A stretch of DNA of 15,952 bases, taken from contig DJDA01000119.1 of the NCBI GenBank assembly GCA_002430835.1, forward strand, positions 1 through 15,952. Direction: 5' to 3'. The DNA comes from Brevundimonas sp. UBA5936 (GTDB lineage: Bacteria > Pseudomonadota > Alphaproteobacteria > Caulobacterales > Caulobacteraceae). Positions 6,509 through 13,546 of this stretch are shown piece after piece; the stretch's first letter is position 1; the number at the start of each line of letters is the position of its first letter. Both the position numbers and the translations under genes were made by a program. The notes beneath the pieces were generated by a model. It was not told the origin of the DNA. It saw only the letters and a list, made by a program, of their open reading frames with translations, and did not search any database.

Positions 6509-7036
6509 ATGAGCGAACCCGTGATCCGTCCCGCCCGCCCCGATGACGCCGCCGCCTTGGCCGTGCTGGGACGCCAGACCTTCATCGACACCTTCGTCAC
6601 CGGCTTCGGCATTCCCTATCCGACCGCCGACCTGACCATGTTCCTGGACGCCAGCTTCAACGCCGAGGCCATCACCAAGAAGCTGGCCGAGCCCGGCGCC
6701 GCATGGTGGGTGGCCGAGCGCGACGGCGAGCTCCTGGCCTTCGCCAACGCCGGGCCGAACACCCTGCCCCACCCCGACGGCCGCGCCAGCCACGCCGAGC
6801 TGCGCCGCCTCTACGTCGGCAAGCAGGCGCAAGGGCTGGGCCTGGGCACGAAGCTGCTGAAGATCTCCCTGGACTGGATGGAGGCCCACACCGACGGCCC
6901 TCTGTGGATCGGCGTCTGGAGCGGCAACGAAAAGGCCCAGAAGCTGTACGCCGCCTACGGCTTCGAGAAGGCGGGCGAATATCAGTATCCTGTCGGCGCC
7001 TGGATGGACGACGAGTTCATCTTGCGGCGCGGCTAG
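6509..7036 (+). CDS. GNAT family N-acetyltransferase
   Basis: This 175-residue single-domain protein opens with VIRPARPDDAAAL, typical for GNAT beta-1/alpha-1, and has the acetyl-CoA pyrophosphate loop QGLGLG at 108-113 in LYVGKQAQGLGLGTKLL. It ends with the VWSGNEKAQKLYAAYGFEKAGEY block of motif B. It would transfer an acetyl group to an amine of a small molecule or protein; the substrate is unknown. The ATG at 6509 gives a protein that begins right at the domain, but it lacks a clear ribosome-binding site. An in-frame ATG at 6443 has GAGG 5 nt upstream and would add 22 residues, so the start is not certain. It is followed 20 bp later by the VWA gene, probably in one transcript. Confidence 0.9.
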   Translation: MSEPVIRPARPDDAAALAVLGRQTFIDTFVTGFGIPYPTADLTMFLDASFNAEAITKKLAEPGAAWWVAERDGELLAFANAGPNTLPHPDGRASHAELRRLYVGKQAQGLGLGTKLLKISLDWMEAHTDGPLWIGVWSGNEKAQKLYAAYGFEKAGEYQYPVGAWMDDEFILRRG

Positions 7037-7056
7037 GCCGGGGCCAGTCTGAACCC

Positions 7057-8235
7057 ATGCTGCTGCCCTTCTTCACCGCCCTGCGCGAGGCCAAGGTGCC
7101 TGTGTCGCTCAAGGAATGGCTCCATCTGATGGAGGCCATGGACAAGGGCGTGGCGGGACGCGACGTCGAGGCCTTCTACCACCTGTCGCGCGCCGTCCTG
7201 GTCAAGGACGAGAAGCACTACGATCGCTTCGATCAGGTCTTCGGCAAGGTATTCAAGGGACTGGAGGGCGTCGGCCCCGGCGATGAGATCACCGCCGCCA
7301 TCCCCGAGGACTGGCTGCGCCTGCTGACCGAAAAATACCTGACCGACGAAGAGAAGGCGCAAGTTGAGGCGCTCGGCGGTTTCGAGCAGTTGATGGAGAC
7401 GCTGAAGCAGCGCCTGGAAGAGCAGAAGGAGCGCCACCAGGGCGGCAACCGCTGGATCGGCACGGGCGGAACCAGCCCCTTCGGCCACGGCGGCTACAAC
7501 CCCGAGGGCGTCCGCATCGGCGGCCCCGGCCGTCACGGCCGCGCGGTCAAGGTCTGGGAAAAGCGCGAATACAGGAACCTGGACGACACGGTCGAACTGG
7601 GGACGCGCAACATCAAGGTGGCGTTGCGCCGCCTGCGCCGCTTCGCCCGCGAAGGCGCGGCCGAGGAACTGGACATCGACGGCACCATCGACGGCACGGC
7701 ACGTCAGGGCTGGCTGGACATCCATATGCGGCCCGAGCGGCGTAATACGATCAAGGTGTTGCTGTTCCTCGACGTCGGCGGCTCGATGGACGGCCATATC
7801 CAGCTGTGTGAAGAGCTGTTCTCGGCCGCGCGGAGCGAGTTCAAGAACCTAGAGTTCTTCTACTTCCACAACTGCCTCTACGAAGGGGTGTGGAAGGACA
7901 ATCGACGCCGCCACAGCGAACGCATCCCCACCTGGGATCTGATCCATAAGTACCCCGGCGACTGGCGCGCCATCTTCGTCGGCGATGCGACCATGTCGCC
8001 CTATGAGGTGACTATGCCCGGCGGCTCGGTCGAGCACTGGAACGAGGAGGCCGGCGCCGTCTGGCTGAAACGCGCCCGCGAACAGTGGGACAAGTCTGTC
8101 TGGCTGAACCCCGTCCCCGAACGCCACTGGAGCTACACCCCCTCGGTCAGCCTAATCGGCGAGGTCATGGAGCACCGCATGTTCCCCCTGACGCTGGAAG
8201 GGCTGGAGCGGGCGATGCGGACCCTGGCGCGCTAA
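7057..8235 (+). CDS. CoxE-like von Willebrand factor A domain protein
   Basis: This 392-residue protein has no signal peptide. The N-terminal half is helical and charged, with a Gly/His-rich linker (GGTSPFGHGGYN), and the C-terminal half is a VWA domain of the CoxE-like type. The metal-site motif reads DVGGS (Asp239 to Ser243) in FLDVGGSMDG, and a second conserved acidic element is GDATMS (Asp310). CoxE-like proteins usually work with a MoxR-type AAA+ ATPase to insert metals or mature enzymes. No MoxR gene is visible on either side, so a partner must lie elsewhere or the protein has another job. It follows the GNAT gene by 20 bp. Its TAA overlaps the stop of the convergent gene at 8232. An in-frame extension upstream of 7057 overlaps the GNAT gene and is rejected. 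Confidence 0.88.
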   Translation: MLLPFFTALREAKVPVSLKEWLHLMEAMDKGVAGRDVEAFYHLSRAVLVKDEKHYDRFDQVFGKVFKGLEGVGPGDEITAAIPEDWLRLLTEKYLTDEEKAQVEALGGFEQLMETLKQRLEEQKERHQGGNRWIGTGGTSPFGHGGYNPEGVRIGGPGRHGRAVKVWEKREYRNLDDTVELGTRNIKVALRRLRRFAREGAAEELDIDGTIDGTARQGWLDIHMRPERRNTIKVLLFLDVGGSMDGHIQLCEELFSAARSEFKNLEFFYFHNCLYEGVWKDNRRRHSERIPTWDLIHKYPGDWRAIFVGDATMSPYEVTMPGGSVEHWNEEAGAVWLKRAREQWDKSVWLNPVPERHWSYTPSVSLIGEVMEHRMFPLTLEGLERAMRTLAR

Positions 8236-9497
8236 TCGACGCTGAGGACGCCGAAGGCCGGCTGAATGCCCGCCGCTGTCTCCTGACGGAAGAAATAGCG
8301 GCCTGGGTGAAGGAAGAAGGTCGCCTCCGACGCGCCGGGCGGCAGCAGATAGTGATCCGACGGCGGACCGGCCGTGGCTTCCGCCATCGACAGGGCCTGG
8401 ATCAGCACCAGTTCGTCCAGCGGCGGAACCTTGATCGTCACGCGCCGCCGCTCGGAATCCGCCGCCAGCCATCCCGGCCGCCCCGCCACGGACTCAGTGC
8501 GCGGATGGAAGACCGACAGATCCATCTTTCCGGCATAGTTGGGCGAGGCGATGCTCTCACCGCCCTTCGCCACCACGATCGGCGCCTCAGGCGCAAAGCG
8601 GGCCAGGACAGCCGCCACATGCGGCGCATCGTTCTCGGGCGCGATCGCGGGCCAGTTCATCGACTGCTCGATCGTCAGAGGATTGATACCCGTCTTGGCC
8701 TTCAGGCGTGCGGCGAACCAGGTTCCGCCCCGACCGGGCTTCTCCATCGCGTGACTATAGCCGACGAAGACGAAGACCCGCGCGTCGGGATGGGCGGACA
8801 GGACGTTGGCGATCAGGTTGTCGGCCTGGGCTTCTTCCCGCGTTGCGATCTGCGTGGCGCCGTCTGCGTCATCAGGCGCCCCCTGGTCGAAGCGTTGTTC
8901 ATAGTCCGAGAAGCGATAGCCGAGCCGGGCCGCCTCCCTCACCGTCTCGGCGAAAACCGGATCATGGGTGTAGTAGCCGTAACTGGCCAGAAAGGGCGCG
9001 CCCCTGGCGTAGCCGCCGATCCGAACATACGGCTCAGGCTGAGGCGGAGTGAAAGTCTCGGCTGCGAACCAATCATAGCCCAGCGGCCGCAAAGCCCGCA
9101 TCACCTTGGCGGCGAAAGCGCGATGTCCGGAAACATTGTGCGCTTCATTCAAGATGACGATGCGGGTATTGCGGGCCGCCTCGACGATGGCCTCGATCGC
9201 ATCACACGCCACGGCGCCGTCCAGGTCGGGCGGAATCAACGATGGCTGCGGAGGTCGCTCATCCAAGCCGACGGCCGTCGCCTCGTCCCCCAGGAAAGAC
9301 GCGAACTGACCGAACATCTGGCGCGCCCCTTGATCACCCGCTTCAGCCTTGGCCTTCAGATCGAGATAGGTCGGCAGATAGCGGCCTTCGGTGAAGAACT
9401 GGTCATTCTTAGACAGCGCTTCCTGCGCCAATAGAGGCGTCGCGGGCGCTATACTTAGCCCAGCAACTCCCAACAACATTGACCGACGCGACCACAT
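8232..9497 (-). CDS. Exported EreA/ChaN-like superfamily protein of unknown function
   Basis: This 421-residue protein starts MWSRRSMLLGVAGLSIAPATPLLAQ, a twin-arginine-like signal (RRSMLL) with probable cleavage after LLA or AQ near residue 25. The mature part resembles the erythromycin esterase/ChaN fold: ILNEAHNVSGHR (Glu118, His120, His125), AAETF (Glu147), REEAQADN (220-227) and GYSHAMEK (His249). These acidic and histidine residues mirror the active-site or ligand sites of that superfamily. It may be a periplasmic hydrolase or a haem/metal-binding protein; I cannot choose. The C-terminal 170 residues look like an extra beta-rich region (for example FFLHPGRYFFRQE) and may be a separate domain. 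The start has GAGGAG about 10 nt upstream. Its TAG overlaps the stop of the convergent VWA gene. Confidence 0.75.
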   Translation of the reverse strand: MWSRRSMLLGVAGLSIAPATPLLAQEALSKNDQFFTEGRYLPTYLDLKAKAEAGDQGARQMFGQFASFLGDEATAVGLDERPPQPSLIPPDLDGAVACDAIEAIVEAARNTRIVILNEAHNVSGHRAFAAKVMRALRPLGYDWFAAETFTPPQPEPYVRIGGYARGAPFLASYGYYTHDPVFAETVREAARLGYRFSDYEQRFDQGAPDDADGATQIATREEAQADNLIANVLSAHPDARVFVFVGYSHAMEKPGRGGTWFAARLKAKTGINPLTIEQSMNWPAIAPENDAPHVAAVLARFAPEAPIVVAKGGESIASPNYAGKMDLSVFHPRTESVAGRPGWLAADSERRRVTIKVPPLDELVLIQALSMAEATAGPPSDHYLLPPGASEATFFLHPGRYFFRQETAAGIQPAFGVLSVD

Positions 9498-9671
9498 CCG
9501 CCCACTCCTCGCGCAGCGACTGACATGCCAGCGATACTAGAACTGATTCCAGCGAGATGGCGGCTGAGAGGCGATCGCCGCAACTGAAACGGCGTCTCTG
9601 CGGCGAGCTGCAGTCGAGACCGCAAGCGAACCTTCGAGAGGAACGCCCAAATTTTCGTCCTCAAGGCGTGC

Positions 9672-9698
9672 GGCCGCCGCCAAATCCTGGCGACGGCC
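9672..9698 (-). terminator. Strong GC hairpin downstream of csbD
   Basis: On the minus strand GGCCGTCGCC, a 7-nt loop and GGCGGCGGCC form a 10-bp stem (one G-U pair) 18 nt after the csbD stop. There is no T-run, so it is not a standard intrinsic terminator, but it could protect the 3' end or aid termination. The rest of 9498-9715 holds no gene that I can support. Confidence 0.35.
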
Positions 9699-9715
9699 GG
9701 GCACTTCGAATTCGA

Positions 9716-9898
9716 TCAGCCCTTGTCGCCCTTGAGCGCGTCCTTCACGCCGCCGACAGCGTTCTGGACCTTGCCCGCGACCTGATCGGCGCGGCCTTCG
9801 GCTTTCAGCTTTTCATCACCGGTCAGCTTGCCGGCGGCTTCCTTGAGCTTGCCGCCGATGTTCTTGGCGGCGCCTTCGATACGGTCGTGGTCAGGCAT
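9716..9898 (-). CDS. csbD: CsbD family general stress protein
   Basis: This 60-residue, very hydrophilic protein rich in Lys, Ala, Gly and Asp has the family pattern MPDHDRIEGAAKNIGGKLKEAAG, then TGDEKLKAEGRADQVAGKVQ. CsbD proteins are small, probably flexible, and strongly induced by general stress (SigB in Bacillus); their molecular role is not known. AGGGAG a few bases upstream supports the ATG at 9896-9898. A GGAAC-N16-GGTT element upstream (9951-9975) suggests direct control by the alphaproteobacterial EcfG/SigT stress sigma factor. The gene is single, with a strong hairpin after its stop. The identification as a family member is firm. Confidence 0.93.
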   Translation of the reverse strand: MPDHDRIEGAAKNIGGKLKEAAGKLTGDEKLKAEGRADQVAGKVQNAVGGVKDALKGDKG

Positions 9899-9950
9899 GG
9901 GGAGCTCCCTGTCATGCGGACCGCCGGGACTGGCGGCCCGTCAGGAAAAC

Positions 9951-9975
9951 AACCCTTTTTCTCTAGCGAGGTTCC
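9951..9975 (-). promoter_or_regulatory. EcfG (SigT)-type general stress promoter for csbD
   Basis: Read on the minus strand, GGAAC (9971-9975) and GGTT (9951-9954) are separated by exactly 16 nt, matching the alphaproteobacterial EcfG consensus GGAAC-N16/17-(C/G)GTT. The start of transcription would fall near 9944, giving a leader of about 45 nt before the csbD ATG. The -35 lies inside the last codons of the NUDIX gene. I noticed no other intergenic GGAAC site in the window. Confidence 0.7.
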
Positions 9976-10439
9976 GAGGCGGAGGCTGCGGCATGACGGT
10001 CGCGCAGCCAGCGCGCGACGGCCCAGCTATGCGCCTCGTGACGCAGGCTGAACAGGGCGCGCAAGGGCTCCAGCCAGACCAGCTCATGGTCGGCTTCCTG
10101 CTTGGTCGAAGGATCGGCGCCGGTCACGTTGACCAGCCAGACGCCGCCGACATTGTTGACCGGCGTGCCGTCCGACTTGAGGAAATACTGCGCCGCCTCG
10201 GTCAGGCGGTCGACCGGCTCGACGATCAGGCCGGTCTCCTCGGCGAACTCTCGCACCAGGGCCTGCTGTTCCGTCTCCTCGCCGTCCAGGGCGCCGCCGG
10301 GCAGGTCAAAATAGGCGTGTCCGTCGCCGCGATCCACACGCACGCAGGCCAGGCGGCCGTCACGCTCGGCGATGCCGAAGACGGCGGGACGGTGGATGTA
10401 ATCGAGACCGGGGCGGGCCGTGCCGAACTGAAGCTTCAT
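9963..10439 (-). CDS. NUDIX hydrolase
   Basis: This 158-residue protein contains a complete Nudix box: Gly49, x5, Glu55, x7, then REFAEETGL (63-71), matching G-x5-E-x7-REUxEExGU. It would hydrolyse a nucleoside diphosphate linked to another group, using Mg2+ held by the two glutamates of the EE pair. The substrate is unknown; candidates include oxidised nucleotides, ADP-sugars or dinucleotide polyphosphates. The C-terminal part (LVWLEPLRALFSLRHEAHSWAVARWLRD) is a helical tail. It lies 50 bp after the hybrid kinase gene on the same strand and may be read from that transcript. The ATG has only a weak ribosome-binding site. The csbD promoter overlaps its 3' end. Confidence 0.93.
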   Translation of the reverse strand: MKLQFGTARPGLDYIHRPAVFGIAERDGRLACVRVDRGDGHAYFDLPGGALDGEETEQQALVREFAEETGLIVEPVDRLTEAAQYFLKSDGTPVNNVGGVWLVNVTGADPSTKQEADHELVWLEPLRALFSLRHEAHSWAVARWLRDRHAAASASEPR

Positions 10440-10489
10440 CGTGGGAGACTAACCCTGCCCCGCCGCCGGGCGAAACCCCCAAAGCGTCG

Positions 10490-11533
10490 TCAGAGATCAA
10501 ACGCCAGACGGGCGCGCACGCCGTGATGCGCCGGGTCCACCTCGATCGCCGAGCGCAGCCCGCCCGCCATGGCCGAAATGATCTTGGAGCCCAGGCCCGT
10601 CCCCTTGGGCAGGCCGTCGCCCAGGCCGGGGCCGTCATCCTCGACCGTCAGTTGGGCGCGTCGTCCGTCCTCCAAGCGTTTGAGGATCACGCGGATCTCG
10701 CCTGCCGCACCCGGCTCATAGGCGTATTTGACGGCGTTGGTGACAAGCTCCGTCACGATGACGCCCAGGGAGACGGCCTGATCGGTCGTCACCTGCAAGG
10801 CCTCGGCGCGCAGGGTCAGTCGCGCCCCGCCGCTGTCGGGACCGATGGACTTGCCCAGTTCCTCGACCAGGCCAGCCAGGTATTCATCCATCTGCACCCG
10901 CTCGACATCGGCCGAGGTGTAGAGGCGACGGTGAACATGAGCCACGGCCTCGATCCGCACCTGGGCCTCTCGCAGAGCGTCGCGCGCGCCCTCGTCGGCC
11001 AGTTGGCGCAGTTGCAGGGAGATAAAGCTGGACACCAGTTGCAGGGAGTTGCCGACGCGATGGTTCACCTCGCGCAGCAGGGCCTCGGCGCGGTCGCGCG
11101 CCTGGCGGACCTCTTCATGCGCCTCTTCGTTCTCGCGCTCCAGGCGGCGCCGCAGCAGGGCGTCCTCGACGGCTGAGCGCAACAGGGCGGTGAAGTCCTC
11201 GGACACGTCCTTGATGACGTAGTCGGCGGCCCCGGCGCGCAGGGCGGCGACGGCGATGCGGCCGTCCTGAGCGCCCGTGACATAGACCACCGGCGGCGGC
11301 GTGGGCAGGGCCAGGATGTCGGGCAGGACGTCCAGACCTTCGCGGCCCGGCATGTAGTGGTCCAGGGCGCAGACATCGAACTGGCCCGCCTTCAGCACCT
11401 CATAGCCGGTATCGGCGTCAGGCGCGCAGATGACCTCATAGCCGTGACGGCCGAGCTCCTTCTGGACCAGGCGGGACAAGCCCCGGTCGTCGTCGATGTA
11501 CAAGAGACGTATGGCGGCCCCCGATTCCGTCAC
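10490..11533 (-). CDS. Receiver-HisKA_2 histidine kinase hybrid
   Basis: This 347-residue cytoplasmic protein is an N-terminal receiver domain fused to a kinase. The receiver has acidic pocket DDD (14-16), phospho-acceptor Asp58 in ALDHYMPG, Thr86 and Lys108. A short coiled coil (about 120-150) leads to a HisKA_2 dimerisation domain with phospho-accepting His158 in REVNHRVGNSLQLVSSF, and then an HATPase with N-box ELVTNAVKYA (Asn266) and G-box GTGLGSKII. Phosphorylation of the receiver would control the kinase output, a design typical of alphaproteobacterial stress and phosphorelay kinases. The GTG at 11531-11533 is used: it is 4 nt after the receiver gene stop and starts just before the first receiver strand. 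The upstream reading overlaps that gene. It is the last member of the signalling triad; its own target is not visible in the window. Confidence 0.92.
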   Translation of the reverse strand: MTESGAAIRLLYIDDDRGLSRLVQKELGRHGYEVICAPDADTGYEVLKAGQFDVCALDHYMPGREGLDVLPDILALPTPPPVVYVTGAQDGRIAVAALRAGAADYVIKDVSEDFTALLRSAVEDALLRRRLERENEEAHEEVRQARDRAEALLREVNHRVGNSLQLVSSFISLQLRQLADEGARDALREAQVRIEAVAHVHRRLYTSADVERVQMDEYLAGLVEELGKSIGPDSGGARLTLRAEALQVTTDQAVSLGVIVTELVTNAVKYAYEPGAAGEIRVILKRLEDGRRAQLTVEDDGPGLGDGLPKGTGLGSKIISAMAGGLRSAIEVDPAHHGVRARLAFDL

Positions 11534-11537
11534 GGCG

Positions 11538-11960
11538 TCAGATCTCGGGCGCCTGCATGACCGACAGGAACAGGCCCAGTTGGCGGATGGCACCGGCAAA
11601 GGCTTCGTAGTCCACCGGCTTGGTGATGTAGACGTTGCAGCCCAGATCGTAGCAGCGCTGGATCTCGACCTTGTCGTCGGTGGTGGTCAGCACGACCACG
11701 GGCGCGCGGCGCAGATTGTCGTCGGACTTGACCCGATCAAGGATATCCGTGCCCGACATGTCCGGCAGGTTCAGGTCCAGAAGGATCAGCAGGGGGCCGG
11801 TGCGCCCCACCTCGTCGCTGAACAGATAGTCGAGCGCCGCCTCGCCATGATCGAAATGGACGATGTCGTTGGCGATGTTGGCCCGCCGGATGTTTTTCTC
11901 AATGAGCTTGGCGTGCCCATGATCGTCCTCGACCATGACGATCTTCACCGAGTGGCTCAC
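11538..11960 (-). CDS. Single-domain response regulator (Rcp1-like)
   Basis: This 140-residue protein is a receiver domain with no output domain. It has the acidic pocket EDD (11-13), phospho-acceptor Asp62 in LLDLNLPDMSG, Thr92 and Lys114 in YITKPVDY. The wording resembles the Rcp1 family that pairs with phytochrome-type or similar kinases. Its start GTG (11958-11960) overlaps the stop of the upstream kinase in a GTGA arrangement, and its stop is 4 nt before the next gene, so all three are likely made in a coupled way. It probably shuttles phosphate from the CHASE3 kinase to, or away from, the hybrid kinase; direct evidence for that path is lacking. Confidence 0.95.
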   Translation of the reverse strand: MSHSVKIVMVEDDHGHAKLIEKNIRRANIANDIVHFDHGEAALDYLFSDEVGRTGPLLILLDLNLPDMSGTDILDRVKSDDNLRRAPVVVLTTTDDKVEIQRCYDLGCNVYITKPVDYEAFAGAIRQLGLFLSVMQAPEI

Positions 11961-13492
11961 AGGCGATCTCCTTGGTACTCACCCAGCATAGCCAGACGTT
12001 TCGGAAATTTCAGATGAAAAGTCGACCCCTGGCCGAGTTCTGATTCGACGTCGATGGAGCCGCCGAGGCGCCGCACGATGTTGCGCACGAAGGCCAGGCC
12101 CAGACCCTCGCCCGGCTTGTCCTGCTTGCCCGCGCGGCGGAAGAGCTCGAAAATCCGCTCATGATCCTTGGGCGAGACGCCCCGGCCGTTGTCGCTGATG
12201 CGGTACTCGACCCAACCGCCGGGCGTCTCCTGGCCCTGGACCTCGACCCGAATGGGGCGGTCGGGCTGCTGATACTTCACCGCATTGTCGATCAGGTTGC
12301 CGAAGATCTGCTCGATCGCCAGACGATCGCTCTCCAGCACCGGCAGGCGACCGATCACCACCTCGCCGCCCGTCTCCACCACCTGATGGTGAACCGTATC
12401 GGCGATGGTCTGGACCATGGCCGTCATGTCCAGCCGCTCGGGCGCCAGGGCGCGCCGCCCTTCGCGCGACAGGCGCAGGATGGCGTTGATGAGCCGGTCC
12501 ATCTTGGCCGTAGAGGTGCGGATGAAGCCCACGGCCTCGGGCGCGTCCTCACGCACGGCGCGCACCGCTTCAGGGTCCACCAAGCCGGGGTGGGCCGCCT
12601 CGACCGCCGTCAGCTGCTCATCCAGCTGTTTGGCGACCTGCTCCAGTTCAGAGGTATAGCCCATGACGTTGACCAAAGGCGCGCGCAGGTCATGGCTAAC
12701 GATATAGGCGAAGCGCTGAATCTCTTCATTGGCGCGGGTCAGCTCGGCGGTGCGATCGCGCACCTCGTTCTCCAGCCCGGCGTTGACCCGGTCCAGTTCG
12801 AAATGCGCGGCCTCGATCTCGGCCACATAGCGTCGCACCAGCCAGACGCTGATCCCCGCCAGCACCAGGATCAGCACCCCGGCCAAGGCGTTGACCGCCA
12901 CGGTCACGGCCTGGGCCCATTCCGACTGACTGGTGCGTTCGGCAAGGCGTCGCGCCTCGATGGCGTCGATGGCGGCCAGCTCGACCCGCATGGCGTCCAT
13001 CAGAGCCTTGCCCTGGCCGCCGCGAATGCGCGAAACGGCCTCGCCGATACGGCCGGTGCGCGTCAGGTCGATGGTCAGATCCATCAACGCCAGCCGCTCG
13101 CGCGCCATCTGCTTGACCTTGACCACGCGCGCCGCGGAGTCCGCGTCGTTGGCGACTAGGCTCTCCAGTCGCTCCATCACCGCCGGCAGCTTGGCCACGG
13201 CGTTGTCGTGCACGCCCAGATATTCGGCCCGCGCCGTCAGCATGAAGCCGCGCTGCCCCGTCTCGGCGTCGGTCAGCAGCATCAGCGTGTCCTTGGCCGC
13301 CAGGCGCACCTGCTGGCTGTGGTCCACGGTGTCGTTGTAGTTGGAGGTCCGCTGGATCATCACCAGCGTCGCCGTATTGACGGCCAGCAGCAGCAGCAAC
13401 GCCAGGGCCAGAAGGGCGATGATCGAGCGACTGAGGGTCGGGGTGCGCAGGAAGTTTCCGAAGGTGCGCAGGGCCGGCCGAATGCGTTTCAT
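11957..13492 (-). CDS. CHASE3-domain sensor histidine kinase
   Basis: This 511-residue membrane protein has a first transmembrane helix at about 23-46, a periplasmic CHASE3-type helical domain (about 50-190, including LTDAETGQRGFMLT), a second transmembrane helix at about 197-220, and a coiled linker (225-255). The HisKA domain has His267 in YIVSHDLRAPL, followed by an HATPase with N-box NLIDNAVKYQ (399-408), DNGRG (434-438) and GEGLGLAFVR (461-470). Between the two HisKA helices is a longer loop (about 285-320), as in many phytochrome-like kinases. It would sense an envelope signal and pass phosphate to the overlapping single-domain receiver. The ATG is at 13490-13492. It lies 54 bp after flhA on the same strand, which may or may not share a transcript. 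Confidence 0.95.
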   Translation of the reverse strand: MKRIRPALRTFGNFLRTPTLSRSIIALLALALLLLLAVNTATLVMIQRTSNYNDTVDHSQQVRLAAKDTLMLLTDAETGQRGFMLTARAEYLGVHDNAVAKLPAVMERLESLVANDADSAARVVKVKQMARERLALMDLTIDLTRTGRIGEAVSRIRGGQGKALMDAMRVELAAIDAIEARRLAERTSQSEWAQAVTVAVNALAGVLILVLAGISVWLVRRYVAEIEAAHFELDRVNAGLENEVRDRTAELTRANEEIQRFAYIVSHDLRAPLVNVMGYTSELEQVAKQLDEQLTAVEAAHPGLVDPEAVRAVREDAPEAVGFIRTSTAKMDRLINAILRLSREGRRALAPERLDMTAMVQTIADTVHHQVVETGGEVVIGRLPVLESDRLAIEQIFGNLIDNAVKYQQPDRPIRVEVQGQETPGGWVEYRISDNGRGVSPKDHERIFELFRRAGKQDKPGEGLGLAFVRNIVRRLGGSIDVESELGQGSTFHLKFPKRLAMLGEYQGDRL

Positions 13493-13546
13493 GCCCCGAA
13501 CCTTATTCGCCGTCGAAGCCGTGTCCAGCCTTTACCACGCCGCGAC

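Noticed and set aside
7771..7791. DVGGS in the VWA protein as a damaged metal site
   Set aside because: The first Asp and the last Ser of the DxSxS pattern are kept, and I recall Gly at the middle position in CoxE-like proteins, so it is probably normal.
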